This document shows, piece by piece, positions 1 to 7,663 of a DNA stretch of 64,000 bases. Source of the stretch: Novosphingobium percolationis. Lineage in GTDB: Bacteria; Pseudomonadota; Alphaproteobacteria; Sphingomonadales; Sphingomonadaceae. The notes under the pieces were generated by a model. The model made no database searches. It was given only the letters and a program-made list of their open reading frames with translations, and had not been told where the DNA came from. The DNA lies in contig NZ_JAILYM010000002.1 of NCBI RefSeq assembly GCF_020179425.1, forward strand, positions 682,001 to 746,000, written 5' to 3'. Position 1 is the stretch's first letter; every line of letters begins with the position of its first letter. The position numbers were made by a program, and so were the translations under genes.

Positions 1-672
1 AATGGCGGCATCGCGTTCGATATCGCGGCGGTGTGTTCTGGCTTCCTTTATGCCATGGCGACGGCCGATTCGATGCTGCGCACGGGCATGGCCAGGCGCG
101 CGCTGGTGATCGGCGCCGAGACCTTCAGCCGCATCCTCGACTGGGAAGACCGCACCACCTGCGTGCTGTTCGGCGATGGCGCGGGCGCGATCGTGCTCGA
201 AGCGCAGGACGTGGACGACACCGACCCGATGGCGCCGGGCCTGATCGCCACGCGCCTCCACGCCGATGGCGCACACAACGAGATGCTCTACGTCGATGGC
301 GGCGTATCGAGCACGGGCACCGTCGGCAAGGTGCGGATGCGCGGGCGCGAAGTGTTCCGCCATGCCGTCACCAACCTCGCCAGCGTGTTGTCCGAAGTGC
401 TGGAAGCGGCCGGCCGCACCAGCGCCGACATCGACTGGGTTGTGCCGCATCAGGCCAACTACCGCATCCTCGATGCCACCGCGCGCAAGCTCGACCTGCC
501 CGCCGACAAGGTGATCGTCACGGTAGATCGCCATGCCAACACCAGCGCGGCGTCGGTTCCGCTCGCTTTCGATACCGCCGTGAAGGACGGGCGTATCAAG
601 AAGGGCGACCTGGTGATGTTCGAAGCGATGGGTGGCGGCTTCACGTGGGGCGCCTGCCTGGCGCGGGTCTGA
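1..672 (+). CDS. fabH: 3-oxoacyl-ACP synthase III (FabH), 5' truncated
   Basis: This is the C-terminal 223 residues of beta-ketoacyl-ACP synthase III, which condenses acetyl-CoA with malonyl-ACP to start type II fatty-acid synthesis in the cytosol. The frame is open from base 1, so the true start lies upstream of the window. All three catalytic residues are visible: the nucleophilic Cys in [10 protein letters not shown] (codon 34-36), the His in PHQANYR (448-450) and the Asn in RHANTSAAS (538-540). The C-terminus ends in [10 protein letters not shown], as in the family. ihfA follows on the same strand after 142 bp that contain a promoter candidate. In related bacteria plsX-fabH-ihfA-merR is a common order. 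The identification is secure. Confidence 0.95.
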   Translation, partial: NGGIAFDIAAVCSGFLYAMATADSMLRTGMARRALVIGAETFSRILDWEDRTTCVLFGDGAGAIVLEAQDVDDTDPMAPGLIATRLHADGAHNEMLYVDGGVSSTGTVGKVRMRGREVFRHAVTNLASVLSEVLEAAGRTSADIDWVVPHQANYRILDATARKLDLPADKVIVTVDRHANTSAASVPLAFDTAVKDGRIKKGDLVMFEAMGGGFTWGACLARV

Positions 673-754
673 CGGCCCGTCCGTCCCTTTTGCGGCGGTT
701 CGTCGCACGGATTTTTCATCGAAGCGCATTTCCGTTTATTCGCAGGGCATTGGA

Positions 755-782
755 TTGCGCTGTCGAGAATTCGCGTTATGCT
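755..782 (+). promoter_or_regulatory. Candidate sigma-70 promoter for ihfA
   Basis: A TTGCGC box and a TATGCT box are separated by 16 bp, about 30 bp before the ihfA start. The stretch is more AT-rich than its surroundings. This is a consensus match only; no start site is known. Confidence 0.35.
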
Positions 783-814
783 CGCCATTCTTCAATCTGG
801 GGGGATCTGGAGGA

Positions 815-1114
815 ATGCGTTCCATTGGTACATTGACCCGCGCCGATCTTGCGGAAAGCATCAATCGTCGGGTGGGGCTCTCGCGGGCGGATTCGCTCGA
901 CATGGTGGAGGCGATCCTGCGCAACATGTGCGAGGCGCTGTCCGAGGGCGAGAACGTCAAGATTTCGGGATTCGGCACGTTTCTGCTGCGCGACAAGGCG
1001 GAGCGCGTGGGTCGCAATCCCAAGACCGGGGTCGAAGTGCCGATCACGCCGCGCCGCGTGCTCACCTTCCGCGCCAGCCAGATGCTCAAGGACCGCATCT
1101 GCGCCGAGCAATGA
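815..1114 (+). CDS. ihfA: Integration host factor subunit alpha
   Basis: This 99-residue protein is the alpha subunit of the DNA-bending heterodimer IHF, which shapes nucleoid structure, promoters and recombination sites. The whole HU/IHF fold is present: an N-terminal helical part ([20 protein letters not shown]), the [14 protein letters not shown] strand region and the [12 protein letters not shown] arm that inserts Pro into the minor groove. The ATG was chosen because AGGA lies just upstream and the length is the family's usual one; a longer frame upstream of it has no family similarity. A MerR-type regulator follows after 11 bp, so the two are probably cotranscribed. Confidence 0.95.
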   Translation: MRSIGTLTRADLAESINRRVGLSRADSLDMVEAILRNMCEALSEGENVKISGFGTFLLRDKAERVGRNPKTGVEVPITPRRVLTFRASQMLKDRICAEQ

Positions 1115-1125
1115 ACAGGATGTAG

Positions 1126-1584
1126 ATGCCAGCCTCGTCGATTTCAGACCTTCAGGATGCCCCCGTCTTCGATGACGGCAAGGCGCCTGAAGCGCTGCGC
1201 ACCATCGGCGAGGTAGCCAAGGCCCTGGGCCTGAAGCAGCACGTGCTGCGCTATTGGGAAGAGCAGTTCCCGATGCTGCGCCCGCTGACGCGCGCGGGCG
1301 GGCGGCGATACTACCGGCCTGAGGACGTGGCGCTGGTCGCCACGATCAATCGCCTGCTGCACGGCGAAGGCTATACCATCAAGGGCGCGCGTCAGGCGCT
1401 GCAGAGCAAGGGCGGGGTCGCGGCTGCGCCTGCCGAGCCACAAGCCGAATTGCATGCGCCGGACGCGCCCGTGCCCACGCTGGCACATGGTGGCCCCGAG
1501 GACGAAGTGGTGGAAGCTTTGCGCATCCTGGCGGGGCACCTGCACACCATCCGCGAACGACTGGCGGCAGCACTCGCCGACTAA
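1126..1584 (+). CDS. MerR-family transcriptional regulator
   Basis: This is a 152-residue DNA-binding protein with an N-terminal MerR winged helix at about residues 24-95: [20 protein letters not shown] is the helix-turn-helix, followed by [20 protein letters not shown]. The C-terminus is a short Ala/Pro-rich linker and a helix (about 125-150) that probably dimerises; no metal-binding Cys cluster is visible, so the effector is unknown. It sits directly behind ihfA, a conserved alphaproteobacterial pair, and probably shares its promoter. Family assignment is firm; the regulated genes cannot be named. Confidence 0.88.
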   Translation: MPASSISDLQDAPVFDDGKAPEALRTIGEVAKALGLKQHVLRYWEEQFPMLRPLTRAGGRRYYRPEDVALVATINRLLHGEGYTIKGARQALQSKGGVAAAPAEPQAELHAPDAPVPTLAHGGPEDEVVEALRILAGHLHTIRERLAAALAD

Positions 1585-1632
1585 GGGCGGGCAGGCCTGC
1601 GCGCTGCTCAGTTCAGGTGCGGACAAACAGCC

Positions 1633-2178
1633 TCAATCGGGCAGTTCAGGCCCGAGCGCCGGATCGAGATCGCGCGGGCGCTTGAGTTCGACCAGCCGCG
1701 CGCACCCTTCTTGGAGGTCGGCCCACGTGTCGATGGCGAGTTCCATCACGGCATAAGTGGCGGTGGGGAACTTCTGTTCGACGATCGCGCGCAAGGGGCT
1801 GGCGCCGTCATCTGGCACGAGATCGAAGATCAGGTCTTCGAGGCCGGGATTGTGGCCGACCATCAGCACGCTGGCCGGATCACCCGCGATTTCGCGCAGA
1901 AGGTCCATCAGCACGGCGCTGCTGGCGAGATAGATGCGGCGGTCCCATTCGACCGGAAAGCTGCGGCCCCAGGCCTTGCTCGACGTTTCGATCGTTTCGG
2001 CCACGCGCACGGCGGGCGAGGCGATCATGCGGTCGAAGCGGCGGCCGGTGGAGCGGATGTGCCGGCCCATCGCCAGCGCGCCACGCTGGCCGCGCAAGTT
2101 CAGCGGCCGGTCGAAATCGCGCGCGCGCGCGTCGCTCCAGTCGGACTTGGCGTGGCGGAACAGGGCCAGGGTCTTCAC
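1633..2178 (-). CDS. SixA-type histidine phosphatase family protein
   Basis: This 181-residue member of the phosphoglycerate-mutase-like histidine phosphatase superfamily resembles SixA, which removes phosphate from phosphohistidine on signalling proteins. The phospho-acceptor motif RHAK is at residues 8-11 (His9), a supporting Arg is in the ASPAVRVAET segment, and the second catalytic His is in MVGHNPGLEDL (His109). Its ATG overlaps the stop of the upstream helicase gene by four bases (ATGA), so the two are translationally coupled. The natural substrate cannot be told from sequence. Confidence 0.85.
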   Translation of the reverse strand: MKTLALFRHAKSDWSDARARDFDRPLNLRGQRGALAMGRHIRSTGRRFDRMIASPAVRVAETIETSSKAWGRSFPVEWDRRIYLASSAVLMDLLREIAGDPASVLMVGHNPGLEDLIFDLVPDDGASPLRAIVEQKFPTATYAVMELAIDTWADLQEGCARLVELKRPRDLDPALGPELPD

Positions 2179-4922
2179 GCGGACCTTCCGTCGAGTGGCG
2201 CCGGGCTCGCGGCCGGGCTTTCCCCTGAAACACCGGTGGCGACCAATTGTAAAGCCGCATCCAGCGTCACGCGCTTTACCGGCGTGCCCGGCGGAAACGC
2301 GGTCAGCAGCCGCGAGGGGAAGGCCGAGGACAGCACCACGAAGTGCCCCTTGTCGGTGCCCGAGCGGATCAGCCGTCCGAAGGCCTGCGCCAGCCGCGCG
2401 CGGATGATGCGGTCGTCGTGCGGCTGGCCACCGCCCGCCAGCCTGCGCGCGCGGTGCAGGATCGAAGGCTTTGGCCAGGGCACCTGCTCCATCACGACAA
2501 GGCGCAGCGAATCGCCCGGCACGTCCACCCCGTCGCGCAAGGCGTCGGTGCCGAGCAGCGAGGCGCGCGGATCATCGCGGAAGATATCGACCAGCGTGCC
2601 GGTGTCGATCGGATCTACGTGCTGGGCATAGAGCGCGAGCCCTGCGCGTGCGAGCCGGTCGGCGATGCGGCCATAGACCGCGCGCAAGCGCCGGATCGCA
2701 GTGAACAGGCCGAGCGCGCCGCCGCCCGCCGCCTCGATCAGCCGGCCATAGGCGCCGGCCAGCGCGGCGATGTCGCCCTTGGGCACGTCGGTGACGATCA
2801 GCACTTCGGCTTGTGCGGCATAGTCGAACGGGCTTTCGGCGGAAAACAGCTTCGGCCCGATGTCGAGATGCTGCGCGCCGCTTTTCTGCACGGCGCTGTC
2901 CCAGTCATCGCCGCTGGCGCCGCTGCGATCGCATAGCGTGGCGCTGGTCATGACCACGCCGTGGGCGGGTGCCAGCACGGTTTCGGCGAACGGCTTCATC
3001 GGATCAAGGTGGTGCCGGTGCAGGCCGATGTCCCATTCGCGCCCGTCGGAACGGTCGACCGCCAGCCAGTCGACGAAATCGCGGTCTGCCGGGCCACCCA
3101 GCCGGGCGAGCAGCGCGATCCAGCCTGCCAGCAGGTCGCAGCGCCAGCCGATCGCCCCGCGCGCGCCTTCGATCCGGGCGCGCCCGGGGCCATCGAGCCA
3201 GTCGGGCCCGTCCTCGATCAGCGCCTCCAGCCGCAGCCCCAGCCGGACGAGCGGCTGGCGCAGCATTTCCAGCGCCTCCTGCGCGCGACCCGCCACTTCG
3301 ACGAACGCGCCGTCGAGCTGCGCCACTTCGGTTTCAAGGCCGTAGCCGGCTTCGGCGCCGCCGCTTTCGTCGCGGGCGTAGACGAGCGCGCGCACGGCGG
3401 CGAGGAGGTCTTCGAGCGGGCCCGAAGGCGCGCCTTCGACCACGCGGCCCAGCCAGCCGTCGCCGGGCAGCGCCTCGGCGGCTTCGCGCGCTTCGGAGAT
3501 CGCAAGCGCGCCCTGCTCGTCATAGCTGGCAACATCGGCGAGCCGCGCCGAAAGGCCGCGCCTGCGCCCGCGCGACTTGCCTTCGGGGCCGATCACCCAG
3601 CGGCGCAGCTCGATCGTCTCGGCTCCGGTGAGCGCGGCGGAGAAGGTGGAGTCCGCCGCTTCGAACACGTGATGGCCTTCGTCGAACACCACGCGCGTCG
3701 GGCGGTTGGGCAGGTCGCGCGCGCGGGCAGCGTTGACCATGACCAGCGCGTGATTGGCGATCACCAGCTGGGCGCCGGCCGAGGCGCGGGCTGAGCGTTC
3801 GATGAAGCACTTCCGGTAATGCGGGCAGCCGGCATAGACGCATTCGCCGCGCTGGTCGGTCAGTGCCGCGATGCCGCGCTTGCGGAACAGCGTGCCCAGC
3901 CAGCCCGGCAGGTCGCCGCCGATCATGTCGCCGTCCTGCGAATAGGCGGCCCAGCGCGCGACCAGTTGCGCGAGGATCGCCGCGCGGCCCTGGAAGCCGC
4001 CTTGCAGCGCATCTTCCAGATTGAGCAGGCAGAGGTAGTTTTCCCGCCCCTTGCGCACCACCACGGGTGGCTGCTGGCCGGGCTGTTCGACATAGGCGCG
4101 GCGGCTTTCGCGCCGCAGCTGGCGTTGCAGCGCCTTGGTATAAGTGGAGACCCAGACCGTGCCGCCGCTGCGCGCCGACCACAGCGATGCAGGCGCGAGA
4201 TAGCCCAGCGTCTTGCCCGTGCCGGTGCCCGCCTGCGCCAGCACCACGTGCGGCTCGCGCTGGCCCCGGCGCGGAGCGAAGGCCGCGCCGGCCGCTTCGG
4301 CGAAGGCGAGTTGCGCGGGGCGTTCCTCTGCCCCCTCGCCGGTCAGTTCGGCGAGGCGCAGGCCGATCTCGGCCGCGCCAAGGGTGACTTGCGCGGGTTG
4401 CGGGCGTTCGGGCGCTTCCTCCCATTCGGGCAGGCGCGTGAACAGCCAGCGCTCGGCGCGCTCTGGCTTGCGGATGCGAGGGGAGAGCAGCGTCGCCCAG
4501 GGCCAGCGCAGCCGCACCAGCGATTGCAGCGCGGTCCACGCGCCTTCGCGCTCGGCCCAGTCGTCCGCCTCGCAGCGGGCGAGCAGCGCGGCGGCGGCAC
4601 GTTGCAGCAGTTCGGGCACGGCGGCATCGCCCGCAGGCTCCTCCAGCCCGAGCGCATGGGCAAGGCCCTTGGGCGTGGGCACGACGAAGCGCGCGGGGTG
4701 GATGAAGGCGAACAGTTCGAGCAGGTCGAGCCCCGACAGGTCGGGATAGCCGAGGCGGCTGGCAACCAGCGGCGCATTGAGCAGAAGCAGCGGCGTGTCG
4801 GACGCGGCCATGATCGCCTCGCCCTTGCCCACGCCGCGCGTGGCAGCGCCCAGCATGTCGCCCTGGCGCAGCCAGCAGCCGCCATGGCTGGCGTGAATCG
4901 CGGGTAGCGCGAGCGGGTCCAT
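2175..4922 (-). CDS. DinG/XPD-like ATP-dependent DNA helicase with Fe-S domain
   Basis: This 915-residue superfamily 2 helicase is of the DinG/Rad3 type, which unwinds 5' overhang, R-loop or D-loop DNA in repair. Walker A (AGTGTGKT) is near residues 231-238 and a DEGH box (VVFDEGHHVFEAAD) near 415. Four cysteines suited to a 4Fe-4S cluster lie between them (one in ENYLCLLN and three in CVYAGCPHYRKC). The last third carries the helicase C motifs (GLFTAIRRLRAVY, FGRLIRSGTDKG). The N-terminal 190 residues (LPAIHASHGGCW, LLELFAFIHPARF) are not the exonuclease domain of some DinG proteins. I keep the longest start because the first residues look protein-like; MAASDTP (4811) is an alternative. It is coupled to the SixA-type gene. 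Confidence 0.85.
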   Translation of the reverse strand: MDPLALPAIHASHGGCWLRQGDMLGAATRGVGKGEAIMAASDTPLLLLNAPLVASRLGYPDLSGLDLLELFAFIHPARFVVPTPKGLAHALGLEEPAGDAAVPELLQRAAAALLARCEADDWAEREGAWTALQSLVRLRWPWATLLSPRIRKPERAERWLFTRLPEWEEAPERPQPAQVTLGAAEIGLRLAELTGEGAEERPAQLAFAEAAGAAFAPRRGQREPHVVLAQAGTGTGKTLGYLAPASLWSARSGGTVWVSTYTKALQRQLRRESRRAYVEQPGQQPPVVVRKGRENYLCLLNLEDALQGGFQGRAAILAQLVARWAAYSQDGDMIGGDLPGWLGTLFRKRGIAALTDQRGECVYAGCPHYRKCFIERSARASAGAQLVIANHALVMVNAARARDLPNRPTRVVFDEGHHVFEAADSTFSAALTGAETIELRRWVIGPEGKSRGRRRGLSARLADVASYDEQGALAISEAREAAEALPGDGWLGRVVEGAPSGPLEDLLAAVRALVYARDESGGAEAGYGLETEVAQLDGAFVEVAGRAQEALEMLRQPLVRLGLRLEALIEDGPDWLDGPGRARIEGARGAIGWRCDLLAGWIALLARLGGPADRDFVDWLAVDRSDGREWDIGLHRHHLDPMKPFAETVLAPAHGVVMTSATLCDRSGASGDDWDSAVQKSGAQHLDIGPKLFSAESPFDYAAQAEVLIVTDVPKGDIAALAGAYGRLIEAAGGGALGLFTAIRRLRAVYGRIADRLARAGLALYAQHVDPIDTGTLVDIFRDDPRASLLGTDALRDGVDVPGDSLRLVVMEQVPWPKPSILHRARRLAGGGQPHDDRIIRARLAQAFGRLIRSGTDKGHFVVLSSAFPSRLLTAFPPGTPVKRVTLDAALQLVATGVSGESPAASPAPLDGRSA

Positions 4923-5070
4923 CGCCGATCAGTGAACGAAAACGGAACGTGGTTCAAGTCATGGGCGGTGCGCACGTGCCCCTTAAACGTCGCGGACGAC
5001 TTCCGTTCTTGGGTTCGGAAACTGAAACGGAGCCTCATCCGCTCCGGCCCATAAGTGGAGCATGGGAACA

Positions 5071-5871
5071 ATGGCCGTCATCAACACCAATATCGCCGCC
5101 CTGCGTGCGGCCAATGCATCGAACGCCGCCGGGCACATGGCCGGCATCGCGATGGAGCGTCTTTCGACCGGCAAGCGCATCAACGGCGCGAAGGACGATG
5201 CCGCGGGCCTTGCGATCACCACCACCATGACCTCGCAGATCAAGGGCATGAGCCAGGGCATCCGCAATGCCAACGATGGCATTTCGCTGGCCCAGACCGC
5301 CGACGGCGCGCTGAACGAAGTGACCGCGATGCTGCAGCGCATCCGCGAACTGGCGGTGCAGGCGAAGTCGGCGACCTACCAGCCGACCGACCGCGGCTAT
5401 ATGGACGCCGAAGTCCAGGAACTGACCACGCAGGTCAACAACGTGCTGACCAACACCAAGTTCAACGGCAACGCGGTGTTCGGCACGGCCGACGCCACCT
5501 TCACCATCCAGGTGGGCAGCGAGACCACCGACACGGTCGACATCACCAGCAAGGGCATCGCGGCGGTCACTTTCGATGTGACCACCGACACCGCCGCCGC
5601 CACGACGATGACCGACGTGACCACCGCGCTCGATGAAGTGAGCGCCGCGCGCGCCTCGTTCGGTGCGGGCCAGAACCGGCTGGAATCGGTGATCAGCAAC
5701 CTGACCGACAATGTCACCAACCTGTCGGACGCGCGCAGCCGCATCCTCGACACCGACTATTCTGCGGAAACGACGTCGATGGCCAAGGCGCAGATCCTGA
5801 GCCAGGCCTCGACCGCGATGATCGCGCAGGCCAACCAGGCCCAGCAGAACGTGCTCTCGCTCCTGAAGTAA
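5071..5871 (+). CDS. fliC: Flagellin
   Basis: This 266-residue flagellin is the filament subunit exported through the flagellar type III apparatus. The N-terminal D0/D1 segment (MAVINTNIAALRAANAS, LSTGKRINGAKDDAAGLAI, QTADGALNEVTAMLQRIREL) and the C-terminal D1/D0 segment (FGAGQNRLESVISNL, DTDYSAETTSMAKAQIL, ending NVLSLLK) are complete. The surface domains D2/D3 are nearly absent, as in other short alphaproteobacterial flagellins. MAVINTN was taken as the start because GGAG lies 10 bp before it but only 1 bp before an in-frame ATG at 5062. No other flagellar gene is near, and the gene has its own terminator, so it is a single-gene unit. Confidence 0.93.
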   Translation: MAVINTNIAALRAANASNAAGHMAGIAMERLSTGKRINGAKDDAAGLAITTTMTSQIKGMSQGIRNANDGISLAQTADGALNEVTAMLQRIRELAVQAKSATYQPTDRGYMDAEVQELTTQVNNVLTNTKFNGNAVFGTADATFTIQVGSETTDTVDITSKGIAAVTFDVTTDTAAATTMTDVTTALDEVSAARASFGAGQNRLESVISNLTDNVTNLSDARSRILDTDYSAETTSMAKAQILSQASTAMIAQANQAQQNVLSLLK

Positions 5872-5899
5872 CCCCCGTTTTCGGGAGCGACTCCACGGG

Positions 5900-5932
5900 A
5901 AGGCGGCCTTGCGCAAGCGGGGCCGCCTTTTC
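5900..5932 (+). terminator. Rho-independent terminator of the flagellin gene
   Basis: The stem AAGGCGGCC (5900-5908) pairs with GGCCGCCTT (5921-5929) around a 12-nt loop and runs into TTTTCGTC, 28 bp after the flagellin stop codon. Confidence 0.85.
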
Positions 5933-6079
5933 GTCTTGATGCATTCGCCAATTGTCGGACTTGATTCAGAAAGTAGGGCGCGACCCGGCTGCATTTTCGC
6001 TTTGCAATTTCGTGAAGCCGTGGTTTTATTTCATCCGGGTTGCACGTTTTTCGGAATTTGTTAGCCGAACCGCACCCTG

Positions 6080-6152
6080 TGGCCGGATCGATACCCCGTC
6101 CGGCCAGGGGGAGCGGCATCGGGCGCGAGGTGGCTTTACCGCCACCTCGCGC
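6080..6152. repeat. Two adjacent strong hairpins between the flagellin and SDR genes
   Basis: Hairpin one is TGGCCGGA (6080-6087) with TCCGGCCA (6099-6106). Hairpin two is a perfect 12-bp stem, GCGCGAGGTGGC (6123-6134) with GCCACCTCGCGC (6141-6152), and a 6-nt loop. The second lies 15 bp beyond the SDR stop and could end that leftward transcript, although no U tract follows on that strand; on the + strand a short TTT follows. The upstream part of this gap (5935-6080) is clearly more AT-rich than its surroundings and holds no convincing ORF. Confidence 0.5.
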
Positions 6153-6167
6153 TTTCCCGACGCGGTC

Positions 6168-6950
6168 TCAGGTGCAGGCGTGGCCACCATCGACGTGCAG
6201 CACCGCGCCGTGGCTGTAGCGCGCGGCGCGGCTGGCGAGAAACACCACCCCATCGGCAACTTCGGAGGGCTTGACCAGACGGCCCATCGGGTGGCCCTTC
6301 AGCATCGCTGCATAGAGATCGTCGGTCGAACTGTTCGAAATCTGCGAATAGCGCGCGACGATCGAACCCAACATGTCGGATTCGACCGCGCCGGGGTGGA
6401 CCGAATTGACCCGGACGGGGTAGCCCAGCGCCGAAAATTCGACCGCCGTGGCGCGGGTGAACATGCGCACCGCCGCCTTGGTCGCGCAATAGGCCGCGCT
6501 GAAGGGCGCAGGCTTGTCCGCCGCGCCCGACGCGATGTTGATGATCGACGCGCCGCCTTCGCGCAATGCCCCGCTTTTCGCCATCAGCGCGCAGGCGGCC
6601 TGGGTGCCAAGGAAGATGCCGGTCACGTTGATGTCGAAGGCGCGGCGGAACGCTTCCACCGGCATCTGGTCGATGCGATCGGTCGGCGCGACTCCTGCGT
6701 TGTTCACCAGAATGTCGAGCCGTCCGTGGCGCGCCTCGATCGTGGCGATCACGCGCGCCCAGTCTTCGGTGCTGGTCACGTCGAGTGACAGCCATTCGCT
6801 ACCATCGGGCGAGGGCGCGGCTTCATCGACGCCAACGTCGCTGGCGATCACCGTCACGCCTTCGCGCTTCAGCGCCGCGCACGTCGCCACGCCGATGTTG
6901 CCGCGCGCGCCGGTTACCAGTGCGACCGTGCCTTCCAGTCCATAATCCAT
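6168..6950 (-). CDS. Short-chain dehydrogenase/reductase (SDR)
   Basis: This is a 260-residue classical SDR oxidoreductase using NAD(P)(H). The dinucleotide motif is TGARGNIG (13-20), followed by LVNNAG, the catalytic Ser in NIASGAAD and the Tyr/Lys pair in YCATK. The C-terminal VDGGHACT is typical of the family. An acidic residue after the second strand (ASDVGVDE) suggests NAD(H) preference, an inference. The frame stays open far upstream, but the SDR fold begins at MDYGLEGTVALVTGA, so that ATG is used. It lies 68 bp behind the PH-domain gene on the same strand. The substrate is unknown. Confidence 0.88.
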   Translation of the reverse strand: MDYGLEGTVALVTGARGNIGVATCAALKREGVTVIASDVGVDEAAPSPDGSEWLSLDVTSTEDWARVIATIEARHGRLDILVNNAGVAPTDRIDQMPVEAFRRAFDINVTGIFLGTQAACALMAKSGALREGGASIINIASGAADKPAPFSAAYCATKAAVRMFTRATAVEFSALGYPVRVNSVHPGAVESDMLGSIVARYSQISNSSTDDLYAAMLKGHPMGRLVKPSEVADGVVFLASRAARYSHGAVLHVDGGHACT

Positions 6951-7018
6951 CGTTCGTCCTCTCCGTTGGGTGGCCGGCATCTTGGGCGGCGAGAGGCCGT
7001 GCGCCACTGGCGCTTGCG

Positions 7019-7588
7019 CTAGCGGCGGCGGCGCGCGTCGAGCAGCAGCGCTTCCAGCCGGGCCACGTCGGGCACGCAGTCGATCTCGAAGCGGGTGGTC
7101 ACGCGGTCGCCGTCGGCATCGAGGTGGCTGCCCGTCTCGATGCGCAGCGTGCCCCAGCCATCGGCGCGCGCGATCACGTCGATCGGTCCCATCTGGTCGA
7201 GCAGCACGCTCGGCACCTTGCGCTTGCGCGTGGCGGTCACGCGCAGCACGCGCCGGTCGGTCAGGCCATAGATCGAGCGCGCGGCGGCGTAGCGCGCCCA
7301 GAACGGTGCGCTCATCATGACCAGGCCGATGCCGATGAAAGGCAGGCCGAAGATCGGAAAGGCGATGCCGAAGGTGTAGCGCACGGCATCTGGCGTGTGG
7401 CCACCGCCCAGCAGCGGCATCAGCGCCATGGCTTCCCAGAACAGCGCGAAGGCCGTCCATGGCACCGCGAACAGCCATAGGAAGAACGGCGCGTGGAGCC
7501 GGCGCGGATCGGGCCGCGCGTGCCAGAGCAGGCTTTCGCCGGGCAATAGTTCGCGGCGCACTATATCGCGCAGTTCGTCGTCGGTCAT
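7019..7588 (-). CDS. Membrane protein with bacterial PH-like domain
   Basis: This is a 189-residue protein of unknown function. The start MTDDELRDIVRRELLPGESLLWHARPD resembles bacterial PH-domain membrane proteins, whose E-x-hydrophobic-W motif precedes the membrane. Two hydrophobic segments follow at about 34-60 (FFLWLFAVPWTAFALFWEAM) and 72-95 (FGIAFPIFGLPFIGIGLVMM). The C-terminal half (SIYGLTDRRVLRVTATRK, MGPIDVIARADGWGTLRI) has the strand pattern of a PH-like fold facing the cytosol. It lies between metY and the SDR gene on the same strand. No catalytic motif is visible. Confidence 0.7.
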   Translation of the reverse strand: MTDDELRDIVRRELLPGESLLWHARPDPRRLHAPFFLWLFAVPWTAFALFWEAMALMPLLGGGHTPDAVRYTFGIAFPIFGLPFIGIGLVMMSAPFWARYAAARSIYGLTDRRVLRVTATRKRKVPSVLLDQMGPIDVIARADGWGTLRIETGSHLDADGDRVTTRFEIDCVPDVARLEALLLDARRRR

Positions 7589-7600
7589 CGCTGGTTCCCC

Positions 7601-7620
7601 CCGCCGGCGCGGACCGGCGG
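7601..7620 (-). terminator. GC-rich hairpin between metY and the PH-domain gene
   Basis: CCGCCGG pairs with CCGGCGG around CGCGGA in the 75-bp gap after metY. There is no U tract, so it may instead be an mRNA stabiliser or a Rho-linked stop. Confidence 0.3.
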
Positions 7621-7663
7621 AGGGAGGTCTATCAGCGAAGGGTTACCTGCACCTTGAGGGCCA

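Noticed and set aside
1585..1632. tRNA-Pro gene after the MerR regulator, as in some relatives
   Set aside because: The gap is only 48 bp and contains no T-arm or anticodon-arm sequence.
4930..5060. Sigma-28 or sigma-54 promoter before the flagellin gene
   Set aside because: TTAAACGT is present, but the second box is poor and the sigma-54 pair is absent.
6951..7478. Upstream extension of the SDR frame
   Set aside because: It is antisense-frame noise within the PH-domain gene region. The SDR fold begins at 6950.
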